Source: a bacterium
GTDB lineage: Bacteria > Patescibacteriota > Minisyncoccia > CAIUEV01 > JAHKAQ01
Length of the DNA: 5,176 nt
NCBI GenBank assembly: GCA_018399475.1
Contig: JAGYOS010000129.1
Coordinates: 1-5,176, forward strand
Reading direction: 5' to 3'
Positions 1 to 5,027 of this stretch are shown in pieces. The stretch's first letter is position 1. Every line of letters begins with the position of its first letter. A program made the position numbers and the translations under genes. Below the pieces are notes generated by a model. The model had not been told where the DNA came from. It did no database searches and was given only the letters and a program-made list of their open reading frames with translations.

Positions 1-1445
1 ATATCTTTTTCTTCAAAAAGCTTACGGGCATTATCTCCCAGGATTATCACCAGGTCAAAATTTTCTCCTTCCGGATATTTTTCCAAATTTACCTGAGCGT
101 CTAAAATTCTTGAAAGTGAATCTAAAGAATAAGGTTTTAGGCCGGAACTGTTATCATAAATTAAGGTTTCTTCTATTGGTTGGCCGGTTTTTGCTTCAAT
201 GCTCACCTTATTAAATCCCGCTTTCCCCAGTGTTTTTTTTGCTGTTGAAATGAGTGAGTAGCTGCCGGAGCCGTTAACTATTAAAATAGAAGGATTTTCC
301 GCTATTTGTTCTTCCCGGCTTTTTCTTAACTTTTCCAAGCTAAAAATATTCTCCGCTATTTTTTGAATTTCGGAATAGTCACCGGCAGTCGGTTTTAAAA
401 AATAGGCTCGGCTTCTTCCGGCCCAAGCGGAAGAACTGGCTAAAATAGGATTTTCTCCCCGATTATCTAGAACTTTGTTGATAATATTATGGGTATTGAT
501 ATTTTTTGCCAATGCCAAGAATGAACCGTATTCTGAAAATTCTATATCGGTTTTTACATTTTGGGAAATAATATTAAGAATAGAATTTAATTTTGCCAAC
601 AAGGAAATATTTTCCAGAGAGAAAAATTTTTCTTTTGCCGCTTCCAAAACTTGTTGCTGCCGAAAAGCTCTGCCAAAATCTCCTCCGGGGTTGTGGCGGG
701 TTCTGACATATTTTAAGGCCGTTTCGCCGTCCAATGTCTGCCAGCCTTCGTCAATGTGGAATAGCTGGTAGCTGTAGTTGGGGCCAGGGTAGCGGTGGTC
801 CGTTAACTCTTGGCTGACGTTTACTCTTATCGGGCCTATCTCATCTATCAATTCAATAAAGCCTTTGAAGTCAAGCATAACAAAGTAATCAACCGGCTGT
901 CCGGTTATTTCTTCCACTGTTTGTTTGATAAATTGGACTCCTTTTTCTTCACCTCCTTTTTTCAATCCGTAATGATAAATCGCATTGAGCTTGGTGAATT
1001 GTTTTGTTTCCGGAATCGGGGCGTAAAGGTCCCGCGGGATAGAAAGCATTGCTGCTTGATTGGTTTGGGGATTAAGGCTTGCCAGAATGACGGTGTCGGT
1101 AAGAGCTGAACCGGGATAATCCTCACTAGCCTTTCCCAACAAAAGGATATTAACTCGGTTTTCTTCTCCTCTTTCCAAATGGGGGTCTTCCCAGCCTACA
1201 AGCTGTTTGGTTTGGGAAATAATTTCCGCCGCCCGACCTTTTGCGCTAAAAGAATCTTTTTGTTCTTCTCCCTCGGGGATATTATTGGTCCGATTCGTTT
1301 GGTTGCTTGATATTGCCTTGGAAACACTGTAGGTTTTGACGACTAAAAAACTGGCGAAGCCCAAAGAAATTAGAGGGAAAACAATAATTAGAATTACCAA
1401 AAAAGTTCTTATTGCAAAAATGGCAATTTTTCTTTTAACCGACAT
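1..1445 (-). CDS. LytR-CpsA-Psr (LCP) family cell-envelope glycopolymer transferase with LytR_C domain, C-terminus cut by window edge
   Basis: LCP enzymes are membrane-anchored, outward-facing phosphotransferases that move glycopolymers from undecaprenyl-phosphate carriers onto peptidoglycan or other envelope acceptors. The open frame runs from the ATG at 1445 to base 1, giving 481 codons without a stop. It has a basic N-terminus, one membrane helix (about residues 7-37), a polar linker (40-95), the LCP catalytic domain (about 97-275) and a LytR_C domain (about 385-475). Conserved LCP residues are visible: Asp117 in TDTV, Arg138-Asp139 in SIPRDLY, Lys152, Arg248 and Arg250 in YVRTRH, Asp256, Arg259 and Arg262 in GDFGRAFRQQQ. 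The LytR_C part shows ILIVNGSG (387-394) and DLVIILGDNARK (464-475), so little is probably missing at the end. A TAG immediately precedes the ATG in frame, which fixes the start. No Shine-Dalgarno is seen. The family call is firm; the actual polymer moved is unknown. It is transcribed divergently from lepB. Confidence 0.93.
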   Translation of the reverse strand, partial: MSVKRKIAIFAIRTFLVILIIVFPLISLGFASFLVVKTYSVSKAISSNQTNRTNNIPEGEEQKDSFSAKGRAAEIISQTKQLVGWEDPHLERGEENRVNILLLGKASEDYPGSALTDTVILASLNPQTNQAAMLSIPRDLYAPIPETKQFTKLNAIYHYGLKKGGEEKGVQFIKQTVEEITGQPVDYFVMLDFKGFIELIDEIGPIRVNVSQELTDHRYPGPNYSYQLFHIDEGWQTLDGETALKYVRTRHNPGGDFGRAFRQQQVLEAAKEKFFSLENISLLAKLNSILNIISQNVKTDIEFSEYGSFLALAKNINTHNIINKVLDNRGENPILASSSAWAGRSRAYFLKPTAGDYSEIQKIAENIFSLEKLRKSREEQIAENPSILIVNGSGSYSLISTAKKTLGKAGFNKVSIEAKTGQPIEETLIYDNSSGLKPYSLDSLSRILDAQVNLEKYPEGENFDLVIILGDNARKLFEEKD

Positions 1446-1481
1446 CTATTTTCATTTAAAGCGTTTCTAACGAAATCCAAT

Positions 1482-1510
1482 TTGATATTTAGTGATAATT
1501 TGATTATAAT
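1482..1510 (+). promoter_or_regulatory. Sigma70-type promoter for lepB (probably lepB-hisS)
   Basis: TTGATA (1482-1487, 5 of 6 to TTGACA) and TATAAT (1505-1510, 6 of 6) are separated by exactly 17 bp, the optimal spacing. It is the best promoter match I see in the window and points at lepB. The expected start is near 1517, giving a 5' leader of about 140 nt. hisS follows lepB after only 27 bp and I see no comparable promoter in that gap, so this promoter probably serves both genes. Confidence 0.75.
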
Positions 1511-1532
1511 ACAAAAACAGAAGAGAAACCAA
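1503..1532 (-). promoter_or_regulatory. Candidate sigma70-type promoter for the leftward LCP gene
   Basis: On the minus strand a perfect TATAAT (plus-strand bases 1503-1508) lies 18 bp downstream of TTGGTT (1527-1532), which matches only the TTG of the -35 consensus. Transcription would begin near 1496, leaving a leader of about 50 nt before the ATG at 1445. The -10 is the other face of the palindrome ATTATAAT used by the rightward promoter. The strong -10 and its placement support it; the weak -35 and AT-rich setting limit confidence. Confidence 0.45.
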
Positions 1533-1658
1533 ATTATTATTTGGATTTTTCGGTTTGAGCATTATTTTTTCTTTTTGCCGAGTTTGCCTTTTTTTGGATG
1601 AAGGCTTGTTTATTTTTTAAGTTTTTTTAATTTTATTTTTTAACATTTTTTGAGCTAG
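1517..1658 (+). other. Long T-rich 5' leader of lepB
   Basis: Between the predicted transcription start and the lepB ATG no gene is visible. The stretch 1561-1658 is full of T runs of 5-7 bases (for example 1565-1570, 1589-1595, 1613-1618, 1622-1628, 1636-1641 and 1646-1651). From 1613 on they recur roughly every 9-10 bp. There is no Shine-Dalgarno apart from GAG at 1652-1654. A short inverted repeat (GCCTT 1586-1590 with AAGGC 1601-1605) is too weak to call a structure. In RNA this would be an unstructured U-rich leader, a type known in other bacteria to aid ribosome loading through protein S1; that role here is inference. Confidence 0.4.
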
Positions 1659-2279
1659 ATGGATTATAATCCAGAAGAAAGTTTTTATCTCAATAATAAG
1701 AAAATCAAAGAACCTCAAAGATCTTCCAAAACTTCAAAATCTTCCAAATTTTTTAAATTCGGGAGAGAATTTTTGGGCGTTATTTTAATGAGTCTGGTAA
1801 TTGTTATCCCGATCAGGTATTATCTCATTCAACCTTTTATGGTAAAAGGCGCCAGCATGGAACCTAATTTTTCCAGCGGGGAGTATTTAATTGTGAGTGA
1901 AATAGAGTATCGCCTCCAAGAACCGGAAAGAGGAGACGTGATTGTTTTTAAGTATCCCAAAAATCCCAAAGAATATTACATTAAAAGGATCGTCGGTTTA
2001 CCCGGAGAGAAAATAGAGATTAAAGGGGGGAAAATTGCTATTTTTAATGCCCAGCATCCCAACGGAATTGTCTTAGAGGAAGAATACCTTCCCAATGGAA
2101 GGATAACCAGAGGTGACATTAAAGAAGAACTTGGCGAAGACGAATATTTTGTTTTGGGAGATAATCGGGGAGCAAGCTCCGATTCAAGAATGTGGGGAAC
2201 GTTGCAAGAAGAAATGATTGTAGGTAGAGCTTGGATAAGGGCTTATCCTTTCAGTGAATTTACCATTTTCAGCGATTAG
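1659..2279 (+). CDS. lepB: Signal peptidase I (type I leader peptidase, S26 family)
   Basis: This enzyme cleaves signal peptides from proteins exported through Sec or Tat at the outer face of the cytoplasmic membrane, using a Ser/Lys catalytic dyad. The 206-residue protein has a basic, Ser/Lys-rich cytoplasmic N-terminus (1-36), one membrane helix (about 37-58) and the catalytic domain. Ser66 in GASMEPNF (64-71) is the nucleophile and Lys109 in YYIKRIVGLPG (106-116) the general base. Box E is GDNRGASSDSRMWG (167-180). All key residues are intact and the length is normal for a one-anchor, Gram-positive-like signal peptidase. The in-frame TAG just before the ATG excludes a longer start. A consensus promoter lies about 150 bp upstream and hisS follows after 27 bp. 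The neighbouring divergent LCP gene is also an envelope gene. Confidence 0.96.
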   Translation: MDYNPEESFYLNNKKIKEPQRSSKTSKSSKFFKFGREFLGVILMSLVIVIPIRYYLIQPFMVKGASMEPNFSSGEYLIVSEIEYRLQEPERGDVIVFKYPKNPKEYYIKRIVGLPGEKIEIKGGKIAIFNAQHPNGIVLEEEYLPNGRITRGDIKEELGEDEYFVLGDNRGASSDSRMWGTLQEEMIVGRAWIRAYPFSEFTIFSD

Positions 2280-2306
2280 CAGATAATTTAATAAATATTT
2301 AAAAAT

Positions 2307-3614
2307 ATGGCAAAAAGAAAAAGAGGTCCTAAGGAGAAAATTACTTCTTTGAAAGGAATGCACGATATTTTGCCTCAAGATCAGATTTACTGGGATAAAA
2401 TTAAAGAAAGCGTGAAAAAAATGGCTGATAATTTCGGTTATCAAAGGATAGATCCTCCCATATTGGAAAAAGCCGTTCTTTTTGAGCGAACGGTTGGAGA
2501 CGGAACGGATATTGTAGAAAAAGAAATGTATACTTTCTATACCAAAGGGAAAGAACGAGTGGTCCTTCGTCCCGAATTTACCGCTTCCATTGCCAGATCT
2601 TATTTGGAACAAGGTTTGTCTCGCTGGCCCAAACCGGTAAAACTTTATTCAATTGGATCGGTTTTTCGCCATGAGAATCCGCAGGCAGGGCGTTATCGGG
2701 AACACCACCAAATTGATTTTGAAGTTTTTGGAAGAAAAGATCCGTTACTGGATGCCCAAGTTATTTTATTGGCTGATATTATTCTTCAGAAATTGGGGAT
2801 TAAAAATTATCATCTTGCCGTTAACAGCATTGGTTGTCCCAAATGTCGGAAAGCTTATTTGAGAACCTTAACCAATTACTTGAAGCAGTACAGAACAAAA
2901 TTATGTTCCGACTGCAAAAGAAGATTAGTTAAAAACCCTTTAAGAGTTTTGGACTGTAAACAAGAAAAGTGCCAACCCTATATTGAAGGAGCTCCCCAGA
3001 TTATTAATTCTCTTTGCGAAAATTGCCATGACCATTTTAAAGCCATGTTGGAATATTTGGATGAGTTGGAACTGCAATACGTAATAGACCCTTCTTTAGT
3101 CAGGGGCCTTGACTATTACAATCGGACCGTTTTTGAATTTGTTCCTGATTCGGATTCCGGCGATAAAATTTTAAGTGCCAGTTTGGCCGGTGGCGGACGC
3201 TATGACGGTTTGGTAAGACAGTTAGGAGGGAAGAAGACCCCCGCAGTGGGATTTGGGATGGGTATTGAAAGGTTAGTAGAAGAGTTGAAGAGAAAACATC
3301 CCCTAAGAAAAAAAGCGAAAAAAAATCTTATTTTTTTAATCCAGCTTGGAGAAATGGGCAAGAAAAAAAGTTTAAGGCTTCTGAAAGAATTTCAGCGGCT
3401 GGGCATGCCGATAACTGAATCTTTTGGGAAGGGAAGCATTAAATCCCAGCTTAAAATAGCCAATAAAGTTGAAGCTAAAGTGGCTTTGATCATAGGCCAA
3501 AAAGAAGCTTTGGATAATACGGTTATTATTCGCGACATGGAAGTGGGTTTTCAAGAAACGGTTGCCGAAGAAAAAGTAATGGAAAAATTAAAGAAAATGT
3601 TAAAGCAAAAATAA
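2307..3614 (+). CDS. hisS: Histidyl-tRNA synthetase (class II), with a Cys-rich insertion domain
   Basis: HisRS charges tRNA-His with histidine using ATP in the cytoplasm, as a homodimer. The 435-residue protein is of typical length. Visible in order: KGMHDILP (16-23) and the motif 1 region (about 40-58); motif 2, FRHENPQAGRYREHHQIDFE (120-139); the insertion domain (about 165-255); HisA, LVRGLDYYNRTVFEF (264-278), with catalytic Arg266; HisB, LAGGGRYDGL (293-302); motif 3, AVGFGMGIERL (313-323); and a C-terminal anticodon-binding domain (about 338-432). The insertion holds Cys177/180, 200/203, 217/222 and 237/240, mostly CxxC pairs. This suggests structural metal sites, as in many but not all bacterial HisRS. 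The ATG at 2307 has no Shine-Dalgarno. A start nearer KGMHDILP would remove only a basic tail. It is probably cotranscribed with lepB. Confidence 0.97.
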   Translation: MAKRKRGPKEKITSLKGMHDILPQDQIYWDKIKESVKKMADNFGYQRIDPPILEKAVLFERTVGDGTDIVEKEMYTFYTKGKERVVLRPEFTASIARSYLEQGLSRWPKPVKLYSIGSVFRHENPQAGRYREHHQIDFEVFGRKDPLLDAQVILLADIILQKLGIKNYHLAVNSIGCPKCRKAYLRTLTNYLKQYRTKLCSDCKRRLVKNPLRVLDCKQEKCQPYIEGAPQIINSLCENCHDHFKAMLEYLDELELQYVIDPSLVRGLDYYNRTVFEFVPDSDSGDKILSASLAGGGRYDGLVRQLGGKKTPAVGFGMGIERLVEELKRKHPLRKKAKKNLIFLIQLGEMGKKKSLRLLKEFQRLGMPITESFGKGSIKSQLKIANKVEAKVALIIGQKEALDNTVIIRDMEVGFQETVAEEKVMEKLKKMLKQK

Positions 3615-3642
3615 GGTTGATACCGGTTTTCAGTTATTTTTC

Positions 3643-3671
3643 TTGTTCTATTCCCAGGTTTGTGTTATTAA
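3643..3671 (+). promoter_or_regulatory. Possible extended -10 promoter ahead of rpsU
   Basis: TTGTTC (3643-3648) lies 17 bp before TATTAA (3666-3671), and a TG one base upstream of the hexamer (3663-3664) makes an extended -10. Each hexamer on its own is mediocre (3 of 6 and 4 of 6), and this 151-bp gap is so AT-rich that other -10-like words occur (for example TATAAA at 3738). A new transcription unit starting here is plausible because this is the longest gap on the right side. Readthrough from hisS is equally possible, since I see no terminator after hisS. Confidence 0.25.
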
Positions 3672-3694
3672 TAAATTGTTTTAAATCGTTTTAA

Positions 3695-3723
3695 TTTTTA
3701 ATTAAGAAATTTTTTAATTAAGA
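3695..3723 (+). repeat. 13-bp direct repeat with embedded TTAATTAA palindromes in the rpsU leader
   Basis: TTTTTAATTAAGA occurs at 3695-3707 and again at 3711-3723, with a 16-bp period. Each copy contains the palindrome TTAATTAA (3698-3705 and 3714-3721), so the two can also pair as an 8-bp all-A/T stem around an 8-base loop. Two copies of GTTTTAA (3678-3684, 3688-3694) lie just upstream. The array ends 28 bases before the rpsU ribosome-binding site. It could be an operator pair, a leader hairpin or simple low-complexity AT sequence. The repeat itself is exact; its function is unknown. Confidence 0.55.
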
Positions 3724-3750
3724 TGTTTTCCCTTTTTTATAAACTAGTGA

Positions 3751-3757
3751 AAGGAGG
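3751..3757 (+). promoter_or_regulatory. Full consensus Shine-Dalgarno of rpsU
   Basis: AAGGAGG is placed 8 bases before the rpsU ATG at 3766, an ideal spacing, and it fixes that start. It is the only complete Shine-Dalgarno at any gene start in this window: the starts of the LCP gene, lepB, hisS, yqeY and ftsA show at most a short purine patch, and ybeY overlaps the yqeY stop. Confidence 0.9.
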
Positions 3758-3765
3758 AAATTTTA

Positions 3766-4026
3766 ATGGTTGAAGTGAGAAATAAAGGCAATGAGCCGTT
3801 GGAAGGCATGCTAAGGCGTTTTAGCAAACGTTGGCAGCAAAGTGGAATCGGCCGCAGAGAAAGGAGCCAAAGATATCATCAGAAAAAGGAAACCAAGAGA
3901 GAAAGAAGGCTAAGGGCTATTTATCGTTTGGCGATTCAAAAAGAGAAGGAGAAATTAAGGAAACTTGGCAAGCTGGAAGAAGAACGCAACAGATTCATGA
4001 CCGGCAGAACGGGCAGACCCAATTAA
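3766..4026 (+). CDS. rpsU: Small ribosomal subunit protein bS21
   Basis: bS21 binds late to the 30S subunit at the platform, close to the 3' end of 16S rRNA and its anti-Shine-Dalgarno sequence, and influences initiation. The 86-residue, very basic product has the family signature: EVRNKGNEPLEGMLRRFSKR (3-22), aligned with VKVRENEPFDVALRRFKR of E. coli, then SGIGRRERSQRYHQKKETKR (26-45). It is longer than E. coli bS21 (71 residues). The extra tail (about 55-86) is a charged Lys/Glu-rich helix ending TGRTGRPN. The start is set by a consensus Shine-Dalgarno. yqeY follows after 25 bp, a pairing also seen in Bacillus and some Proteobacteria. Divergence from textbook bS21 is clear, but the family assignment is good. 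Confidence 0.9.
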   Translation: MVEVRNKGNEPLEGMLRRFSKRWQQSGIGRRERSQRYHQKKETKRERRLRAIYRLAIQKEKEKLRKLGKLEEERNRFMTGRTGRPN

Positions 4027-4051
4027 TTTGGGAAATTATTGTTGACTTTAT

Positions 4052-4498
4052 ATGAAAAATTTATCAGCCGAAATAAATAAAAGCCTTATTGAAAGCCTCA
4101 AAGATAAAGATCAACCAGCGGTTGATACTTTAAGGATGGTGAAAGCTTCCATTAAAAATAAAGAGATAGAATTGGGCAGAGATTTGAAAGAAGAAGAAAC
4201 CTTAAAAATATTAAGAGGAGAAATAAAATCCAGGAACGATTCCATCAGCCAATTTAAAAAAGCCGGAAGAGATGATCTGCTTCAAAAAGAGGAAAAAGAA
4301 GTTGAAATTATAAAAAAGTTTTTACCAAAGGATTTAGATATAAAAGAGCTTGAAGCAATTGTTAAGGAAGCCATAAAAGAGTCAGCTGCCGGTTCAGTGG
4401 CTGACCTGGGCAAAGTTATGCCCCTGGCTGTTAAGAAAGCTAAAGGGAAAGCTTCAGGGGAAGATATCAAGAATTTGGCTTTAAAATTGCTTGGATGA
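4052..4498 (+). CDS. yqeY: GatB/YqeY domain protein
   Basis: This is a small all-helical protein related to the C-terminal tRNA-contacting domain of the GatB subunit of the tRNA-dependent amidotransferase. Its own role is unproven; tRNA-linked functions are usually proposed. The 148-residue length is standard for stand-alone YqeY. Family hallmarks are TLRMVKASIKNKEIE (26-40), EIKSRNDSISQFKKAGRDDL (57-76), KEVEIIKKFLPKDL (82-95) and ADLGKVMPLAVKKAKGKASG (117-136). There is no GatB catalytic part, so it is not a fragment of GatB. It lies between rpsU and ybeY, overlapping ybeY by four bases (ATGA, 4495-4498), which indicates one transcript and coupled translation. The ATG at 4052 has no clear Shine-Dalgarno; GGGAAA at 4030-4035 is too far upstream. 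Confidence 0.93.
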   Translation: MKNLSAEINKSLIESLKDKDQPAVDTLRMVKASIKNKEIELGRDLKEEETLKILRGEIKSRNDSISQFKKAGRDDLLQKEEKEVEIIKKFLPKDLDIKELEAIVKEAIKESAAGSVADLGKVMPLAVKKAKGKASGEDIKNLALKLLG

Positions 4499-4929
4499 AA
4501 AGTCCGGAAATTAAAGTTTTTTTTGACAATGAGAAATTGGCAAAAATCCGTCCTTTGGTAAAAACGGAGAAGATTATAGAAACAGTATTGCCTTTTATAG
4601 AAGGGAAGCAAGGTCCCGCTAAAATCAATCTTGTTTTTGTAGATGACTTTTTTATCAAAAGATTGAATGCCGAATTTAGAAAGATTGATGAAGCGACAGA
4701 CGTATTGTCTTTTAATTACGGAGAGGAAGAAAATCAGGGGGAGATATATATAGATGTTCAGTATTTGGAAAAGGAAAAAGGCAAATTAAAAATCTCGTTA
4801 GATTTTTTAGTTGACCAGGCGATTGTTCACGGGCTGTTGCATCTGTTCGGTTATGACCATGCGGAAAAGCAAGAGAGAGAAACCATGGAAAAAGCGGAAC
4901 GGAAAATCCTGGAAAGATTGGGCGACTAG
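4495..4929 (+). CDS. ybeY: YbeY, 16S rRNA-maturation / ribosome quality-control endoribonuclease
   Basis: YbeY is a single-domain zinc metalloprotein of the UPF0054 family, needed in many bacteria for maturing the 3' end of 16S rRNA and for removing defective ribosomes. The 144-residue protein has the zinc motif HGLLHLFGYDH (112-122), with His112, His116 and His122 as ligands. The family strand motifs ATDVLSFNYG (67-76) and GEIYIDV (82-88) are also present. Length is normal. Its ATG overlaps the yqeY stop (ATGA), so translation is probably coupled. Its last two codons and stop (GGC GAC TAG, 4921-4929) lie inside the tRNA-Ile gene, where the TAG provides tRNA bases U8, A9 and G10. I see no promoter inside ybeY aimed at the tRNA, so both probably share a transcript. 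Confidence 0.96.
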   Translation: MKSPEIKVFFDNEKLAKIRPLVKTEKIIETVLPFIEGKQGPAKINLVFVDDFFIKRLNAEFRKIDEATDVLSFNYGEEENQGEIYIDVQYLEKEKGKLKISLDFLVDQAIVHGLLHLFGYDHAEKQERETMEKAERKILERLGD

Positions 4930-4993
4930 CTCAGTTGGTTAGAGCGCGTCACTGATAATGACGAGGTCTTAGGTTCAATTCCTAAGTCGCCCA
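4920..4993 (+). tRNA. trnI: tRNA-Ile (anticodon GAU)
   Basis: A complete 74-nt cloverleaf is present. The acceptor stem is GGGCGAC (4920-4926) paired with GTCGCCC (4986-4992). The D stem is GCTC/GAGC, the anticodon stem CGTCA/TGACG with loop CTGATAA, and the anticodon GAT is at 4954-4956. The variable loop is AGGTC, the T stem TTAGG/CCTAA with loop TTCAATT, and the discriminator is A4993. All stems pair perfectly. The genome does not encode CCA (the next bases are CTT), so a CCA-adding enzyme is required. It reads AUC and AUU. Its first ten bases overlap the end of ybeY on the same strand. No hairpin terminator follows before ftsA, 34 bp downstream. Confidence 0.97.
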
Positions 4994-5027
4994 CTTTTAA
5001 GTTTCTAAAGCAATAAAAAATAAAAAG

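Larger units (their letters stand above)
1477..1544. repeat. Two related 16-bp boxes flanking the shared -10, one a perfect inverted repeat
   Basis: Box 2 (1529-1544) is CCAAAT-TATT-ATTTGG, a perfect 6-bp inverted repeat. Box 1 (1477-1492), CCAATTTGATATTTAG, matches it at 12 of 16 positions. Their centres are 52 bp apart and almost equidistant from the -10 region. Box 1 overlaps the rightward -35 and box 2 overlaps the leftward -35, where a repressor pair would be expected. Box 2 could instead be a small RNA hairpin in the lepB leader, since it is followed by ATTTTT, but six pairs with two G-C make a weak terminator. Chance similarity in AT-rich DNA is a real alternative. Confidence 0.3.

Noticed and set aside
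475..1109. Two plus-strand open frames of 98-99 codons (475-771 and 810-1109)
   Set aside because: They lie antisense within the LCP gene, have no recognisable domain, no ribosome-binding site and odd composition; the minus-strand frame has a full family match.
1435..1455. Six-codon minus-strand frame (ATG at 1455, TAA at 1437-1435) overlapping the LCP start
   Set aside because: So short a frame is expected by chance and has no ribosome-binding site; noted only because it covers the LCP ATG.
1535..1550. Inverted repeat plus ATTTTT as a lepB leader attenuator
   Set aside because: Six pairs with two G-C and a short T run are too weak for a convincing terminator; it is kept only as a possible operator half.
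2184..2612. Minus-strand 142-codon open frame across the lepB-hisS junction
   Set aside because: It is antisense to two firmly identified genes, is rich in Phe/Ser/His as expected of reverse-read Lys/Glu codons, and has no motif.
3615..3632. GGT-TGAT-ACC then a T-rich stretch after hisS as a terminator
   Set aside because: The stem is only three base pairs with no extension, so it cannot support intrinsic termination.
3831..4055. 74-codon open frame in another frame of rpsU
   Set aside because: It has no ATG start (TTG) or ribosome-binding site; the overlapping rpsU frame has a consensus Shine-Dalgarno and the bS21 signature.
4496..4498. TGA possibly read as glycine (Gracilibacteria/Absconditabacteria code)
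   Set aside because: YqeY ends at its normal family length at this TGA, and readthrough would run into unrelated sequence in another frame of ybeY.
4523..4528. Perfect TTGACA inside ybeY as a -35 element
   Set aside because: There is no -10-like hexamer at 16-18 bp downstream, and the bases simply encode part of the YbeY N-terminus.
4282..4658. Two minus-strand open frames across the yqeY-ybeY junction
   Set aside because: They are antisense to conserved genes joined by an ATGA overlap, and carry no motif of their own.
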